Positions 23,570 to 35,449 of a DNA stretch of 64,000 nucleotides are shown piece after piece (within the stretch, counting starts at the first letter, position 1; each line of letters begins with the position of its first letter). The stretch covers positions 1 to 64,000 of the forward strand of contig JAPQWV010001111.1 in assembly GCA_027422505.1 (NCBI GenBank), read 5' to 3'. A program made the position numbers and the translations under genes. The DNA comes from Craterostigma plantagineum (Eukaryota > Streptophyta > Magnoliopsida > Lamiales > Linderniaceae). The notes under the pieces are model-generated. The model was not told the origin of the DNA. It searched no databases and saw nothing but the letters and a program-made list of their open reading frames with translations.

Positions 23570-25008
23570 ATGGGAGATCACTTGTTTTGCTGGTGGATCG
23601 TCTGCTGACCGAGTCAACGTTAGAAGCAGCACTCGAAAGCCAAAATCTGTCCAAACCCGAGCTTTCTGTCGAAGAATCGATTCACAAAAGCATCTCATCC
23701 GAAGAAGATATCGAAGCTAGTTCTACCCGAGGAAAGTGGTGGAGTGTAGGATATGCCAAGACGAAGGCTTCGATTCTAACATGGAAGCTCCTTGTTCTTG
23801 CTCGGGAAGCTTAAAGGTCTGTCCTTTTTTTTCAATGTTCTTACAGAGCTGTCCCCTTCTAAATACTTAAAAAAAGTTTGTAGTAAATGCTCTGTCTTTT
23901 GTTTGTGTTAAGTATGCTCATCGAAGATGCGTGCAAAGATGGTGTAACGAAAAGGGCGATACCACGTGTGAGATATGCCATCAGGTTTGTGCGTATCTTC
24001 AGTTATTTTCAATTTCGAAACCTCTCTTGGTTCAAATATACATGCGTTTATTCACACGTTTATCATCATTTTCAGCAATTTAGGCCGGGATATACTGCGC
24101 CACCACCTCTTTTTCGTATTGGGGGACTGCAAATGAACTTGAGGTAGTTTTGAAAAAGTTCATTTTTCTTGTCATTTCTTTCTGCAAATTTCGATTTTCT
24201 CTACCCTCTCTTGAGAAAATACATCTATTTCTTCTATAAGGGGCCATTGGCAAGTCACTGGGAGGGACCCTAACAATCCTCGAATCATCACTGTCGTGTC
24301 ATCAGATCGAAATATAATAAGCACAGGTTATAACGATGAGCTTGCCACGCCAAGAAGCATTCTTTGGTGCCGTTTGTTTGCAATGATTGTAATACTCTCT
24401 TACCCTTTTCTTTATGTATATCTATGGTTGAGAAACTTTGTATTATTTCAACTGACTTCATTTCGTTCCTTATTTCAGGTCATGGTTCTTCTGATATTGA
24501 AGCATACATTGCCAGTAATGGTTAGCCGGGCAGGAAACTACTCCACTCCATTTATCATGGTGAGTTTTCTTGATCGTACTTCTCTTTTTTCTCTTTTTTT
24601 TCGGTGCTGAAGCAAGAATGTTCGAGTGGCGTAAGCATGTTAGAGAGTGTACTTATTTGAATTTTTTTTTTTGTTTTGGGGGGCAGTTGCTAATGCTGAG
24701 AATTGCTGGATTATTTTACCGGTTTGTATCATACTTAAGGCCATGACGTCGATCTTGCGCCGAAGGCAAAGACAGGTCAGCATCTCAATTCTAAATCAAA
24801 GGAAGAAAAAGATGAAAAAAAGGAGAGTCCCACAAAAGGGAACTGAAAAAGCTTTCAACTTTTTTAAAAACCAACTTCTATGAGATGCTAATTTTTCTTT
24901 TCTTTTTCTTTGTGTATGAACAAACAGCCAAATGTGGCAATCTCTTCGACGGATGAAGAAGTTGGCTCGATTACTCTGCAACGACCTCGTTTTATTACCG
25001 TTCGTTAG
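23570..25008 (+). CDS. RING-CH (MARCH-type) membrane E3 ubiquitin ligase
   Basis: Exons: 23570-~23816, 23913-23984, 24076-24143, 24241-24388, 24479-24559, 24687-~24776 and 24928-25008, all GT-AG. The RING-CH finger (C4HC3) spans exons 1-2: [29 protein letters not shown] and [18 protein letters not shown] motif, typical of plant RING-CH proteins with DUF3675, follows. Two membrane segments come next, in exons 4-5 (LWCRLFAMI...[15 protein letters not shown]) and 5-6 ([14 protein letters not shown]). It should sit in endomembranes and pass ubiquitin from an E2 to membrane substrates. One-base deletions break the frame near 23584 (after MGDH), at about 23735, and at 24743, where a TGA is created; the family frame resumes after each. 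Probably a working gene with consensus errors. Confidence 0.85.
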
Positions 25009-26083
25009 AGAAGCAACACGCAATCTGGGATTTGCGTTGATGTCTAAAAGAAAAAAAAAATATAGAAAACAAAGAGATTTTCTAGTTGAGATTTTATTTA
25101 CCAGAAGCAGCAGCAGTATATGTTGTTATGTTGCAAAGATTGTGATGAAGGATTTGTACATTATATTAAATTAAATACATGAGCGCCCTGTTTCCTCTGT
25201 TTACCTATACAGGGGAAGTAGAGGCGATTATTATGTTCTTTCTTTCTTATAAATTTGTCTTCATTCATTGGTTGTGATGATGAATGATGTCTTTGTCTTC
25301 ACAGGTGAGCAAACTCGTCTGTATTTTCTTGCATTGGTTGAATATCCCAAGTCCAAGTAATAGTGCCTTTTTGATAATTGAAGGAAAGAATATGACTGTT
25401 TTTAAGGGGGTTTTTCTATCTGTTATTTAAGTTGACTTTTGAAAGTTTTGTGGTTCAATGTCTGGAAAATCTTTTGGTTCTTTCCACATAAATTTAAGGA
25501 AAAAGCTTTTTCTGTTAATACAATTCGTTATTTACAAGCAGCTAATTTAATCGATTCCATCCATTGTTGTATATAGCTAAAAAACTTTTAGAGAGTGGAT
25601 AGTTTTTTACACTTTCAAATTCTCTGTTTTTGACGCCAATATAATGTTGTAGTATTATATTATATCTTCAATGAGCTACTTCACGTTTTGACTTGTTCGT
25701 CCAAACGATTTCTCAAACTGGCATGTTTGATTTCTCAAACTGGCATATCACTCTTTGAAAAAATTCAGTAACGCAGAGAAAACTAAATGGAGAGTATCAC
25801 TTGATGGATAACAAACGCTGAAATGGAACGCATAAAACACTGAATATGAGATGCTAAAATATTTCTATCAAAAATCAAAACCAATAAAAGCCACGGCTTC
25901 ACAGCTGAGGACAAAATTCAAGAAACCATGGACGGCTTTATACTACACCAAGAATCGAATATTAATCGAACTAATACCCCTACCCTTCATCGCTTTTAAG
26001 AATAAAGATCACTACTGTAATGAATGAGAGGCAATCAAGAGTCAAAAGCTCAGACTTTTTTTTTAATTACTACATCCTAGACT
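25009..26083. other. 3' region of RING-CH gene and intergenic DNA
   Basis: It contains a probable 3' UTR of the RING-CH gene (to about 25400) and AT-rich sequence up to the RPI stop. No further gene seen. Confidence 0.5.
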
Positions 26084-26949
26084 CTACGCAAATCCATTCC
26101 TTAAATCACCATATCCAAAAAAATCAACCTCCATCTCAGCCCCAACCTTAGTCTTCACCGTAACGCCTTCAACGCCAGCAATGATAACCGAAGTTGCAAG
26201 ACCAATAAACATTCCATGCTCAACAATCCCAGGTAGCCTCAATATCCTATCACTAGCTTCGTTCAAATCCCCAATACTCCTCTCAAAGTACAAGTCAATT
26301 ATATAATTACCATTATCAGTCACATAGGGCTCTTCGCTGTTATTGCTAGACTTTCGAAGCTGCCCAACACAGCCAGCCTCGGCGAACAACCCCACTAACC
26401 TCTTCAAAGAATGGCTCCAGCAAAAGGGGATTACCTCGACGGGCATGGCCAGTCCACTGCCGCCTATGTGTTTGACAAGCTTCGACTCATCCACGATCAC
26501 TATGAATTCCTTGGTCGCAGATTCAACCATCTTTTCGCGGAGCAAAGACCCACCTCGGCCCTTGACTAGGTTCAAATTGGGGTCGACCTCGTCGGCGCCG
26601 TCGATGGATAAATCGATGGAGGGATGAGCGTCGAGGTCTGATAGAGGGATGTTCAAGGACAGAGCTTGATCGCGCGTGATGGTGGAAGTGGGTATGCCGA
26701 CGATGTCCTTCAGCTTCCCCTGGTTTAGGAGCTGAGCAATGCGGTCGACGGCGTGCTTCGCCGTCGACCCAGTGCCCAGGCCGAGGACCATGCTGATTTC
26801 ACGTGCTCCACGGCTTTGTAAGCCGCGATCTTCTTCAGGTCGTCTTGAGTCAGGGTTGTGGTGGTGGCGCCGGCGGCCAGGCTCTGTGGGTCGGCCGTCG
26901 TGGCGCGTGGTTCGGAAACCATGTAATGCGGACAGGCTAATAATGCCAT
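26084..26949 (-). CDS. RPI: ribose-5-phosphate isomerase, cytosolic type (one-base deletion)
   Basis: A single exon. The enzyme interconverts ribose 5-phosphate and ribulose 5-phosphate in the pentose phosphate pathway. RpiA landmarks are present in order: LTQDDLKKIAAYKAVEHV, GLGTGSTAKHAVDRI (phosphate-binding loop), SIDGADEVDPN, KGRGGSLLREKMVE (catalytic region), IVDESKLVKHIGGSG and PGIVEHGMF. No transit peptide precedes them, which suggests the cytosolic isoform. Bases 26949-26084 count 866; one G (minus strand) is missing near 26793, between VKS and MVLGLG. With it the gene would be 867 bases, 288 residues, the normal length. This looks like a consensus error, not decay. Confidence 0.93.
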
Positions 26950-26959
26950 CAGATCTCCG

Positions 26960-26969
26960 ATATATATAC
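26960..26969 (-). promoter_or_regulatory. TATA-like sequence next to the RPI start
   Basis: Minus-strand TATATATATCGG ends only about 11 bases before the first ATG (26949). If it is the true TATA box, transcription would begin inside the annotated N-terminus and the in-frame ATG at 26922 would be the start; if not, it is incidental. Confidence 0.35.
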
Positions 26970-27620
26970 CCTTTTCGGGGTTAGATTGGACAAATCGAAG
27001 CGGATAGGAATTGGGCGGCTACTGCATTTTCTTGAATTGGGGGAAAAAAGATTAGGTTTTGATGAAAAGGGGAGATATTACAGAGATATATAGGCTGCTG
27101 CCCTGCCCGAGATTTACGACGTGAGATGCGATATGGATTGGGATTGTGTGGCAGTTGAAGATTGGGTCGTTTGTGGTAGTGAAGAATTCGGTGATTTCGT
27201 TGTTTGTTAGAAAAGTGGAATTAGGGTTTGACCTACTTATAGACATGATGGCGATGAGGAAATCTCCAGTCCCGGCATGAACTGTACTGTACTCATTTAC
27301 AAAGATAAAAAAAAAAGATATATTGATCTGTCACCAATCGATTTTTCTTATATTAATTATTTTTGAGAAGTAAATGAAATAAGTTAATAAACTTACTAAC
27401 TCATGTAGCTAATTCATGATGATAACAACATTCTATTTTACTACATCACTTATTAAAATCATAAACTAAAAATTAGTTTTATTTTATTGCACAAACCGAC
27501 ACACATATGATGTGCTAAAAATACTAGTCATTTTGATCATTTTCTTGAAGGAGGCATCATGATTCATTGCATCTCATCTTTTAGTTAATGTTTTTTCTTT
27601 CTTCCTTCCTTTTGTGTTGT
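26970..27620. other. RPI upstream region and intergenic DNA
   Basis: A 64-codon minus-strand frame (27052-27246) has no homology that I recognise. Otherwise AT-rich with no support for a gene. Confidence 0.45.
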
Positions 27621-27629
27621 TGTTTACTT

Positions 27630-28025
27630 AGGCGTGAGCGTTTTAACCCGTCGGACCGCCCAATACAATCGATCCAACCCAACCCAGACCACAAGTGCCG
27701 GGTTAACGATTTGATGGGTTGATTTGGGTTTCAAAATAAAACCGTGTGTTTTTTGCAATCGAATTTGGTTTTGTATTTTTAAAACTGCATAAAACCCCAC
27801 CCAACCGCATTTAAAATAAAATCGCGTGTTTTTGCAATATATATGCAAAGATATTAGTTTATGCTTAAATATTTAATTTTATAGTTTTTTTCCTTTTTTG
27901 AATTAGTCAGGCCCGTTGTCTGCCTTTAGGGCGGGGCGGGCCTTCATTTTCCACGCTAGCTAATTGGCGGGCTTACCCGTGCCTGCCTTGCACAAGGCGC
28001 CCTTCGGCCCGTTTTGACAGCTCTA
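27630..28025. mobile_element. fragments of hAT-type MITEs
   Basis: It starts with TTAGGCGTGAGCGTTTTAAC and ends with GGCCCGTTTTGACAGCTCTA, both resembling GC-rich hAT-MITE termini. The GGGCGGGGCGGGCCTTCATT block at about 27930 matches the unit at 15385-16085. Ends do not pair clearly and no target duplication was found, so this may be two truncated elements. Confidence 0.4.
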
Positions 28026-28192
28026 CTCGTGGCATAGTGTGAATATTTCAAAATAATATTTCATCAAACATTATAAACAAATCATTTTTCATTTATTATG
28101 TTCAGGATAATATTTCATCAAACATTATAAATAAGTAAATAAAATTTATGATTACGTTAACTATAGAATATCTTTGGCACTTGGATAGGATG

Positions 28193-28398
28193 CAGTGGCG
28201 GAGCCACATGAGGACCAGTGGGGTCCATGGACCCCACTGGAATTTTATTTTTTAATTAAAAATATACTGTAAATTTTTTAGAGGGACTAAAATTGATAAT
28301 TTTTACACAGCAGGGACCCCAGTGAAATATTGAAAATATAGGGTGTGTGGTCCAATTAGACTGAACCCCACTAAATGTTCACTCTGGCTCCGCCACTG
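28193..28398. mobile_element. 206-bp hAT MITE with perfect 8-bp target duplication
   Basis: Terminal inverted repeats CAGTGGCGGAGCCA and TGGCTCCGCCACTG, and an exact 8-bp duplication ATAGGATG at 28185-28192 and 28399-28406. The interior pairs partly (GGGTCCATGGACCCCACT against GGGACCCCAGT). Non-coding; a classic Ac/Ds-like MITE. Confidence 0.95.
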
Positions 28399-28406
28399 AT
28401 AGGATG

Positions 28407-29120
28407 TGCAGGAAAGGAAATACTTGAATATAATAACGTGGCACTTGATCCGAACATTTTATCTTATCTTCACGAATAATGATAAGAAATACTAATCATT
28501 CACGAGTATGAACACAGAAAATCCCATACCCAACCCAATGCGTAAAGATTTCATGTTGGAAGCTCGCGAGTCGTGGGCGACATTCTATTTAACGACATTC
28601 TATATAATAAATATTTTTAAACTATTTAATTTTTCGCCCAAACAAAATAAGTACATTAATTATTTGCCACCACTGAACAAACACCTCTTTAGATTCATCT
28701 AGATGTTAGCCTTCATCCCTATTAAGTATTAACACAGTTTAAACCGACGAGTTGTTATACTTGAAAATATCAAAACCCTCCATATGTTTTAATAGTAACA
28801 AAATAGTAAATAAAACTTCGCGATGTGCTCAATTTCCTCAATTTTCCCCAAAATGTGCTTTATCTAGAGAGGCCTATATGAAATCCGTGATAAATTAATA
28901 ATGTTCAAGTATGCCGGTCTAGAATAGCCCTCGAAATGTTCGTACAAGAGTAAATATGCTACTCTTTAATTTTACAAAAATGGAACTTAGGTTAATGCGT
29001 AATTGTCTAGACTTGTGCCATGGATGTAATGTTCTTGCCAGTTGCCATACATACGCCGCCCGACATTAAATCCATAATTGGAATTAAAGATATTGACATT
29101 ACTTGGTGCAATACAAACTG
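28407..29120. other. intergenic, no feature seen
   Basis: AT-rich sequence between the MITE and the first small-unit copy. Short frames only. Confidence 0.5.
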
Positions 29121-29189
29121 AAAATATACGATCACAACTTCACAAAGCCTTTATTATTATTAGTACTGTAAATAAATAGAACATACATA

Positions 29190-29970
29190 AAACACAGCGG
29201 CAACGACTCTTTACATCAAACATAGTACATATATAAAACATATATATATAGTATAGAAATTGAAAACGAAACGTATGATCATGACATCTTTGCGCAATAT
29301 ATTAGACATATGCACGGCGGCGCCCGAGACCGGCGCAGGGCAGACAAACGCCTCAGACTCATCCTACTCGAATATGGCCTCGCCGTCGTCGTCGCCGTTA
29401 CGCCGGCGCTCCTCCTCGGCCGCCACCATGACCCGGTGCTAAAAGTCAACCTCATTTTCTCTGATTAATTGATGATTAGACGGTAATATATATGTTTCTC
29501 GGTAGAGATATAATCCTTTTTTGCGTTGATGTCAAAGGTAGAAATAAGCGACCATATATATATAGATGCTGGGCTAGTTTGTCGTCTTGGTATAGATGGT
29601 AAGTTTAAATGGACACTTGGCAAAGAACAATGGAACACAAGCATAATAGTTATACACGTAATAAAGTGAGCTGTCCTCTTTTTTCAGCCTATAATTAAGA
29701 TATGGGACACGTTACCATCAGTGATGAGTGACCCGACCCGGCTCAGTTCCGATCTGATCGGCGATGAGTCGGTGTTAAGAACGAGTGCGAAAGAAATCAT
29801 TTGCCAAGATAAGGAATATCTACTCTTTAATAATCAGTAAATAATAATTTTTTGTAAGAAAAACACCCACAAAACAATTCAAAGGAAACCCACGCACTAA
29901 ACATAATAATATGGAAATTAATAAATAAAATATCTACTATTTAAACAAATAAAAAAATTATCATTACATA
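29190..29970 (-). other. small transcription-unit-like repeat, copy A
   Basis: The first of four related segments (others at 31540-32440, 35450-36830 and 39250-40215). On the minus strand each has a TATA box (here 29552-29566), a leader of about 100 bases, an ATGAGGTTGACTTT start and a GC-rich stretch. That stretch contains a frame ending EERRRNGDDDGEAIFE and a TAG at 29364-29366, conserved in all four. In this copy the same frame has an extra upstream TAG (GAG to TAG) and a three-base deletion, leaving a possible start 63 bases before the TAG. I do not recognise the family. It may be a small peptide gene or a non-coding repeat. Confidence 0.5.
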
Positions 29971-30017
29971 TTATATAAAATATCAAAATTTTGAGCGCAT
30001 GTGCACGTGAACGCTGA

Positions 30018-30278
30018 TTACCTCATAATCTTCGCTATCGTGTCGATCTGGATGGCTCTAACCAGTCGGCAAACTTCCTCAACGACATTCGTCCCGCTGT
30101 ACGCACCTACAACATGTATGTAACCAGTCAACTCCTCAGGTAATCGATCCCACTGATCCTGCGTCCTACTGGGGATCACACCACTGAACGAAGTACCATC
30201 GACGGGGAGTTCCCACATAACGCCGACGTCTTCTAGTGTAACGGTCGCCTCCCCCACAGGCAAGTGGAACGTGTGCAT
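30018..30278 (-). pseudogene. plant mobile domain (PMD) protein fragment
   Basis: The frame contains TFHLPVGEATVTLEDVGVMW and ELPVDG, the N-terminal signature of the plant mobile (MAIN/aminotransferase-like) domain, then a region ending in KIMR. PMD proteins occur as host silencing factors and inside MULE and Gypsy elements. Here only about 86 codons of a domain of several hundred residues remain, so it is a fragment. The frame to the right (30349-30600) looks like degraded upstream sequence. The duplicate is at 34234-34467. Confidence 0.75.
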
Positions 30279-31302
30279 CTCCTTCCTTCATCTCTCTACA
30301 AGAGCCGTAATCAAATGTAGTTCTATCTTCTAAGACTATAGACGCCGTTTAAAACGACATCGTATCCAACTTCTTCAGGATACGACCGTACCGGTCGTAG
30401 AAGCTTACCACACACACACCTTCCAAACCCCTAATAGTCAATGGCGTGTCTAGCGCACCATCCGAATTGGATATTACATCGTTACAACGATGACTATCAT
30501 GAAATATCAACAAATAGCAATCTACCGGACCGTAAAATTCGATCATATCCATCCTAAATCGAACATTACAAGTCAATATCGCCACAATACCAAAAGACAA
30601 AAACTATATCAATACATAAATTGAATCATGTATCGAAAATCGAATTAATCATAGTAGAAATCCTAATTTCAAAATTCAGGTTTCAAAATTGGAGAAATTC
30701 CTAAATTAATCAAATATGCAAAATTGACTGTGTTATACAATTCAGTCTTCAACCCACAATATCTATATAGCAAAAATCTACGAAATGGCGAAGTAAGAAG
30801 AGGAGCTCACGAGTTTATTAGACGCAACGACTCTTGATGTTGGGCTGGGCCCAATACGTTTTCTGAAAAAGAGGTCAGTTTTTCTGAGGACACCTCATCG
30901 TCGCGGCTGCCGTGAGGTCGCGCCTTGTAAATTCGTTTTGCCCTATTTTACGAATAGCCCTATTATATTAAAGTTTAATTGAAATTGCAGTGTTTTATTA
31001 AAAGTGCCGTTAAAAAAGTAATAAAACAAGTTTCATTTTTATGCAAAATTACAAAGTGAAATTGCAAACTTTGAACATCAACTAAAACAGGCGGTATTGC
31101 AAGGTGAAATTGTAAACTTGTGGCACAACTAAAACAGACTTAAAAACACATGGTGTGGAATTTCCTAAAGTCTTCTATAATCAGTTTACGTCATAAATTT
31201 TGTATTATCAGTTTACCTAATGAGACGAGAGCTTGGTATTTGGTAAATGTCTGAATCCTACAACTTATTTTTGTAAAGAAATTATCAATTGAATGTATTA
31301 AA

Positions 31303-31520
31303 CTAGTTAGTACCCGTGCAATATGCACGGTGATTTAAGCATTTTATATTAATAAATAACTATTATAATGGATAAGTGACGCGTGATGTTTCTTTATTAA
31401 TAATTAAACTAACATAGTGGACAGTTTTTCTTTTTTATTATATTTATTTATTTTATTATAATTATTCTTGTGGGACACGTGGCAGCACCACAAAAAACTA
31501 CATTTGATTGTAATATAGGA
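31303..31520 (-). mobile_element. 218-bp non-autonomous Helitron with empty site in paralogue
   Basis: Read on the minus strand it begins TCCTATATTACAATC after a host A and ends with hairpin CCGTGCATATTGCACGG, seven bases, then CTAG before a host T. The duplicated segment at about 35440 has the uninterrupted sequence ATTAAATGGGTC, exactly the flanks joined with A^T. Copy D (about 39420) also has AAATGGGTC. This proves the insertion and its borders. Confidence 0.93.
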
Positions 31521-31539
31521 TGGGTCTTCGACTTAAAAA

Positions 31540-32440
31540 ACGTATTATTGATGAAAGGTGACGTTTAGAAAGCTGCTATGCTTTTGCTTGGGCTTCACTG
31601 TAATAAAACAAACGCAAAAAACCAAGCATAGAAACACACCAGCAAAGACTCCTTATCACACATAGATAGATACATATAAACGCTATATATAATATAGAAA
31701 TGGACAACGACATGTATGATGATCATAATATCTTTGGCGCATATATTTAGACATATGCACGGCGGCGCCCGAGGCCGGCGCAGGGCAGACAACGCCTCAA
31801 ACTCATCCTACTCGAATATGGCCTCGCCGTGGTCGTCGCCGTTACGCCGGCGCTCCTCCTCGGCCAACACAATGACCTTCCGGTGCTCAAAGTCAACCTC
31901 ATTTTCTCTGATGATTAATTGATGATTTGACGATAATATATATGCTTGTCTCGCTAGAGGTATAATCCTGCTTTTTGCGTTTGATAATGTGATGATGTTC
32001 AAAGGAAGAAATAAGCGACCATATATATAGATGCTGAGCTACTTTGTTGTCTTGGTATAGATGGTAAGTTTAATGGACACTTGGCAAGGAAGGATGAAAC
32101 ACAAGCATAATAGTTATACACGTAATAAAGTGAGCTGTCTCTTTTTTTAGCCTATAATTAAGATATGGGGCACGTTACCATCAGTGATTGACTGACCCGA
32201 CCCGGCAGTTCGGATCGGATCGGCGATGAGTCGGTGTTAAGAACGAGTGCGAAAGAAATCATTTACCAAGATAAGGAATATCTATTCTCTTTAATAATCA
32301 ATAAATAATAACTTTTTGTAAGAAAAACACCACACAAAACTATTCAAAGGAAACTAACGCACTAAACATAATAATATGGAAAATTAATAAATAAAATATC
32401 TACTATTTAAACAAATAAAAAATTATCATTAGTATGTATT
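31540..32440 (-). other. small transcription-unit-like repeat, copy B
   Basis: TATA box at 32019-32030 (minus). The frame ending at TAG 31808-31810 reads NEVDFEHRKVIVLAEEER, then RRNGDDHGEAIFE. It is open upstream to a Met at 32002, but that Met lies too near the TATA box to be in the transcript. The ATGAGGTTGAC start at about 31912 is in another frame (about 51 codons, containing TTTARPYSSRMSLRR). Which frame is used, if any, is undecided. Confidence 0.5.
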
Positions 32441-32449
32441 ATGGGGGAG

Positions 32450-33010
32450 AAACCCACAATGGTCCATCCATGTATTACCGCATCGATCAAATAATCCTCT
32501 ATATTATTAATTTTAAATAAAATTGGTCATGTCATTAGATGACATTTGGATGGAAAATTTACGTGCGAAGGTGATTGGTCAGCCTTAAAAAAATCATAAA
32601 TTCATATTAAAAAATCAAAAAAATATATAATAATTATTGATAATAAATTAAACTTTAAAAAAGAGAGAATAAATAATATAAAAAATAATAAATTAAATAA
32701 AGAAATGAGAATAAATACAAAATAAAATATATTACATAAAAAATAAAGAAAAGAAGAGAGAGAAAAGCTTAAATATAATAATAAGAATATTTATTCATTA
32801 ATAAAGTGAAAACGATAAGAAGTATAAAAACGCCATTGGAAGTTTAAGAGGATCTCGGATTATGTCTCTATCAAGTTAACTAGAATGCAATCGTCCTAAT
32901 AGTTTTGTTAACTTGGACGATTGTGTGCTCGTTAACTTGATATAGAGGATTAAATTGATCGATGTGTAAATACATGGATGGACGATTGTGTGCTCATTAC
33001 CTTGGATGAT
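32450..33010. mobile_element. MITE-like element with inverted ends
   Basis: The left end CAATGGTCCATCCATGTATT is matched inverted by ATACATGGATGGACGATTG at about 32970-32990. The adjoining GCATCGATCAA is matched by TTGATCGATGTG. A related left end occurs at 37017 (AATGGTTCGTGTGTTTACCA, then CATCGATCAA). Interior AT-rich, non-coding. Confidence 0.6.
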
Positions 33011-33142
33011 TGTGTGCAATGCAAAAGGTTCTTCGCACCTTACTACGAATTTAACTAATGCTTTCCTAGAAATTTTCCTAGTAATAACAAAATTTATACC
33101 GTACTAACGTTTATTTGCTGTTATCTATTGGTTCCTACGACT

Positions 33143-33505
33143 CTAGATTCGGCCCAAAATTATGCGCCTCTCAAGATGTTTTTTCATGGAGCCCGTCCCA
33201 CCTTGATTGGTGCCGGACTTAAGTTGATAGGGATGACGACACAATTTACAATAATCCGTTCCTAGTTCGGGATTATCTTTCTTCATTTCTAAGTCGAAAA
33301 ATTTCATACTTAGACCGCCGACCACACGGTTGTTGCTTCCTTCTTGTAGTCGCCGTAGAAGCTTGGCTCGGTCCCTCGTCCGTCGCCGCCGGCGTTGGTA
33401 CCTCGGTCTCCTCGTCGGTGTCATCGGTTCCCGAAACGAATCGGCGTGAAATAAAACCATAAAAAATTCGTCGCTTGGGTTAAGATTTCTCGATGACGAC
33501 GCCAT
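33143..33505 (-). pseudogene. BED-type zinc finger fragment of a hAT transposase
   Basis: An open frame of 120 codons starting at 33505. Its C-terminal half has FFDLEMKKDNPELGTDYCKL and then CRHPYQLKSGTNQGGTGSM with KKHLE, a BED-finger arrangement (C-x2-C ... H-x-...) as at the N-terminus of hAT transposases. The N-terminal half is low-complexity Arg/Ser. The dimerisation and catalytic parts are missing. A GC-rich hAT-like terminus (minus-strand TAGACGTGGGTAAGGACCGG, ending at about 33946) lies upstream, so this is probably a 5'-end remnant of one element. Confidence 0.65.
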
Positions 33506-33595
33506 TAGTATTTTTTATAATATAAAAAATAATAATTAAAATTTTTGTAATATTAGTGAGTGTGTGTAGTGAAATAATATAATTCTTATCGCTAA

Positions 33596-33597
33596 TA

Positions 33598-33630
<33 letters not shown>
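33596..33630. repeat. (TAA)n microsatellite
   Basis: About ten ATA/TAA trinucleotides in a row within the 5' region of the hAT remnant. Confidence 0.9.
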
Positions 33631-34233
33631 TTTTAGAGAGTTTTTTAGAGAGAGGGACAGATTTGGATGTAATTATGAAGAAAAATGGTTAAAATGAGGT
33701 GATATTTATAGATTTTTTGTTGGGGGTAAAATGGTAATTTTCAAAGTATTTTTCGGAATAAAATAAGATATAGCCGTTGTCGGTTCCGATCCCGGAACCT
33801 TAACCAGAACCGATAATCCACGATTCCGGGTTTCCTGTAACCGGACCAGCCCATTTTAAATGGCCGATTAATGGGCCCGAAATCGGTTTTAGCGGTAGTC
33901 CGATTATTGGGCCGGTCCTTACCCACGTCTACCCAAGAAATTTTTTTTGGAAGGTGACGAGATACGGAGGACCTCACACATGCTACACGCACGAGTTGGC
34001 TAGCACGAGGTACATTGATCTCTGTACAAGAAAGCCAAAACGGCACTGCCCCAGCTATAAGTGTGCGCATTGATGTCTTCGAGCAAAGGAAGACAAGGAC
34101 GTAGAGCTTCCGCTGGAATCGGGAAACAAAACCCGAACCCATGAGTAAGAGTGCATGTGCACGTGCACGCTGATCTACCTCACAATCTTCGCTATCGTCG
34201 TCGATCTGGATGGTCTAACCACGGCAAACTTCC

Positions 34234-34467
34234 TCAACGACATTCGTCCCGCTGTACGCACCTACAGCAGGTATGTAACCAGTCAACTTTCAGGTAATCG
34301 ATCCACTGATCCTGCGTCTTACTGGGGATCACACCACTGATCGAAGTACCATCGACGGAGAGTTCCCACAGAACACCGACGTCCTCTAGTGTAACGGTCG
34401 CCTCCCCCAGAGGCAAGTGGAACGTGTGCGTCTCCTTCCTCCACCTCTCTACAAGAGTCGTAATCAA
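34234..34467 (-). pseudogene. plant mobile domain fragment, duplicate
   Basis: The frame opens with LVERWRKETHTFHLPLGEAT, then VTLEDVGVLWELSVDG, the same PMD signature as at 30018-30278, including a few more upstream residues. A frameshift after DQW leads to a premature end. A non-functional remnant. Confidence 0.75.
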
Positions 34468-35449
34468 GTGTAGTTCTATCTTCTAAGACTATAGACGCCA
34501 TAAAACGACATTGTATCCAACTTCTCCAGAATACGACCGTGCAAACCGGTCATTGAGCTTACCCCACACAACACCTTTCAAACCCCTAACAGTCAATGGC
34601 GTGTCTAGCGCACCATCTGAATTGGATAGTACATCGTTACAACGATGACTATCCTGAAATGTCAACAAAATAGCGATCTATCGGACCGTGAAATTCGTTT
34701 CATATCCATCCTATATTGAACGTTTACAAGTCAATATCGCCACAAATACCAAAAAACAAAGACAATATCAATACCTAAATTGAATCACGTATCGAAAATC
34801 GAATTAATCATAGTAGAAATCTTTCGGGTTTTCAAAATTGGAAAAATTCCTAAATTAATCAAATTGCAAACTTGACGTGTTATATTGATCCAATCTTCAA
34901 CCCACGATATCTAAGCAGATATTCTACGAAATGGCGAAGAAGAAGAGGAGGTCACGAGTTTATTAGACGCGACGACCCTTGATGTCGGGCTGAGCCCAAC
35001 ACGTTTTCTGAAAAAGAGGTCCGTTTTCTGGGGACACCTCATCGTCGCGGCTGCCGTGAGGTCGCGCCTCGTAAATGCATTTTGCCCTATTTTAAAAAAT
35101 AACCCTATTATATTAATTTTTAATTGAAATTGCATTATTTTATTACAAGTGCCGTTAATAAGTAATAAAACAAGTTCCATTTTTATGCAAAATTTCAAAG
35201 TGAAATTGCAAACTTTGAACATCAACAAAAACAGGCGTATTGCAAGGTGAAATTGAAACTTGTGGCACCAACTAAAACAGACTTAAAAACACATGGTGTG
35301 GAATTTCCCAAAGTCTTCTATAATCAGTTCACGTTATAATTTTGCATTTATCAGTTTACTTATGAGATGAGAGTTGGTATTTGGTAAATGGTCTGAATCT
35401 ACAACTTATTTTTGTAAAGAAATTATCAATTGAATGTATTAAATGGGTC

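Larger units (their letters stand above)
29993..32300. repeat. tandem segmental duplicate, left copy (unit B)
   Basis: Colinear with 34148-36830. It carries, in order, a plant-mobile-domain fragment, about 1 kb of non-coding DNA, then small unit B. It is distinguished from its partner by a Helitron at 31303-31520 that the partner lacks. The partner has instead a 604-bp hAT MITE absent here. Confidence 0.85.

Noticed and set aside
31808..32002. Using the upstream Met at 32002 as the start of the small-unit protein
   Set aside because: It is too close to the TATA box at 32019-32030 to be inside the transcript.
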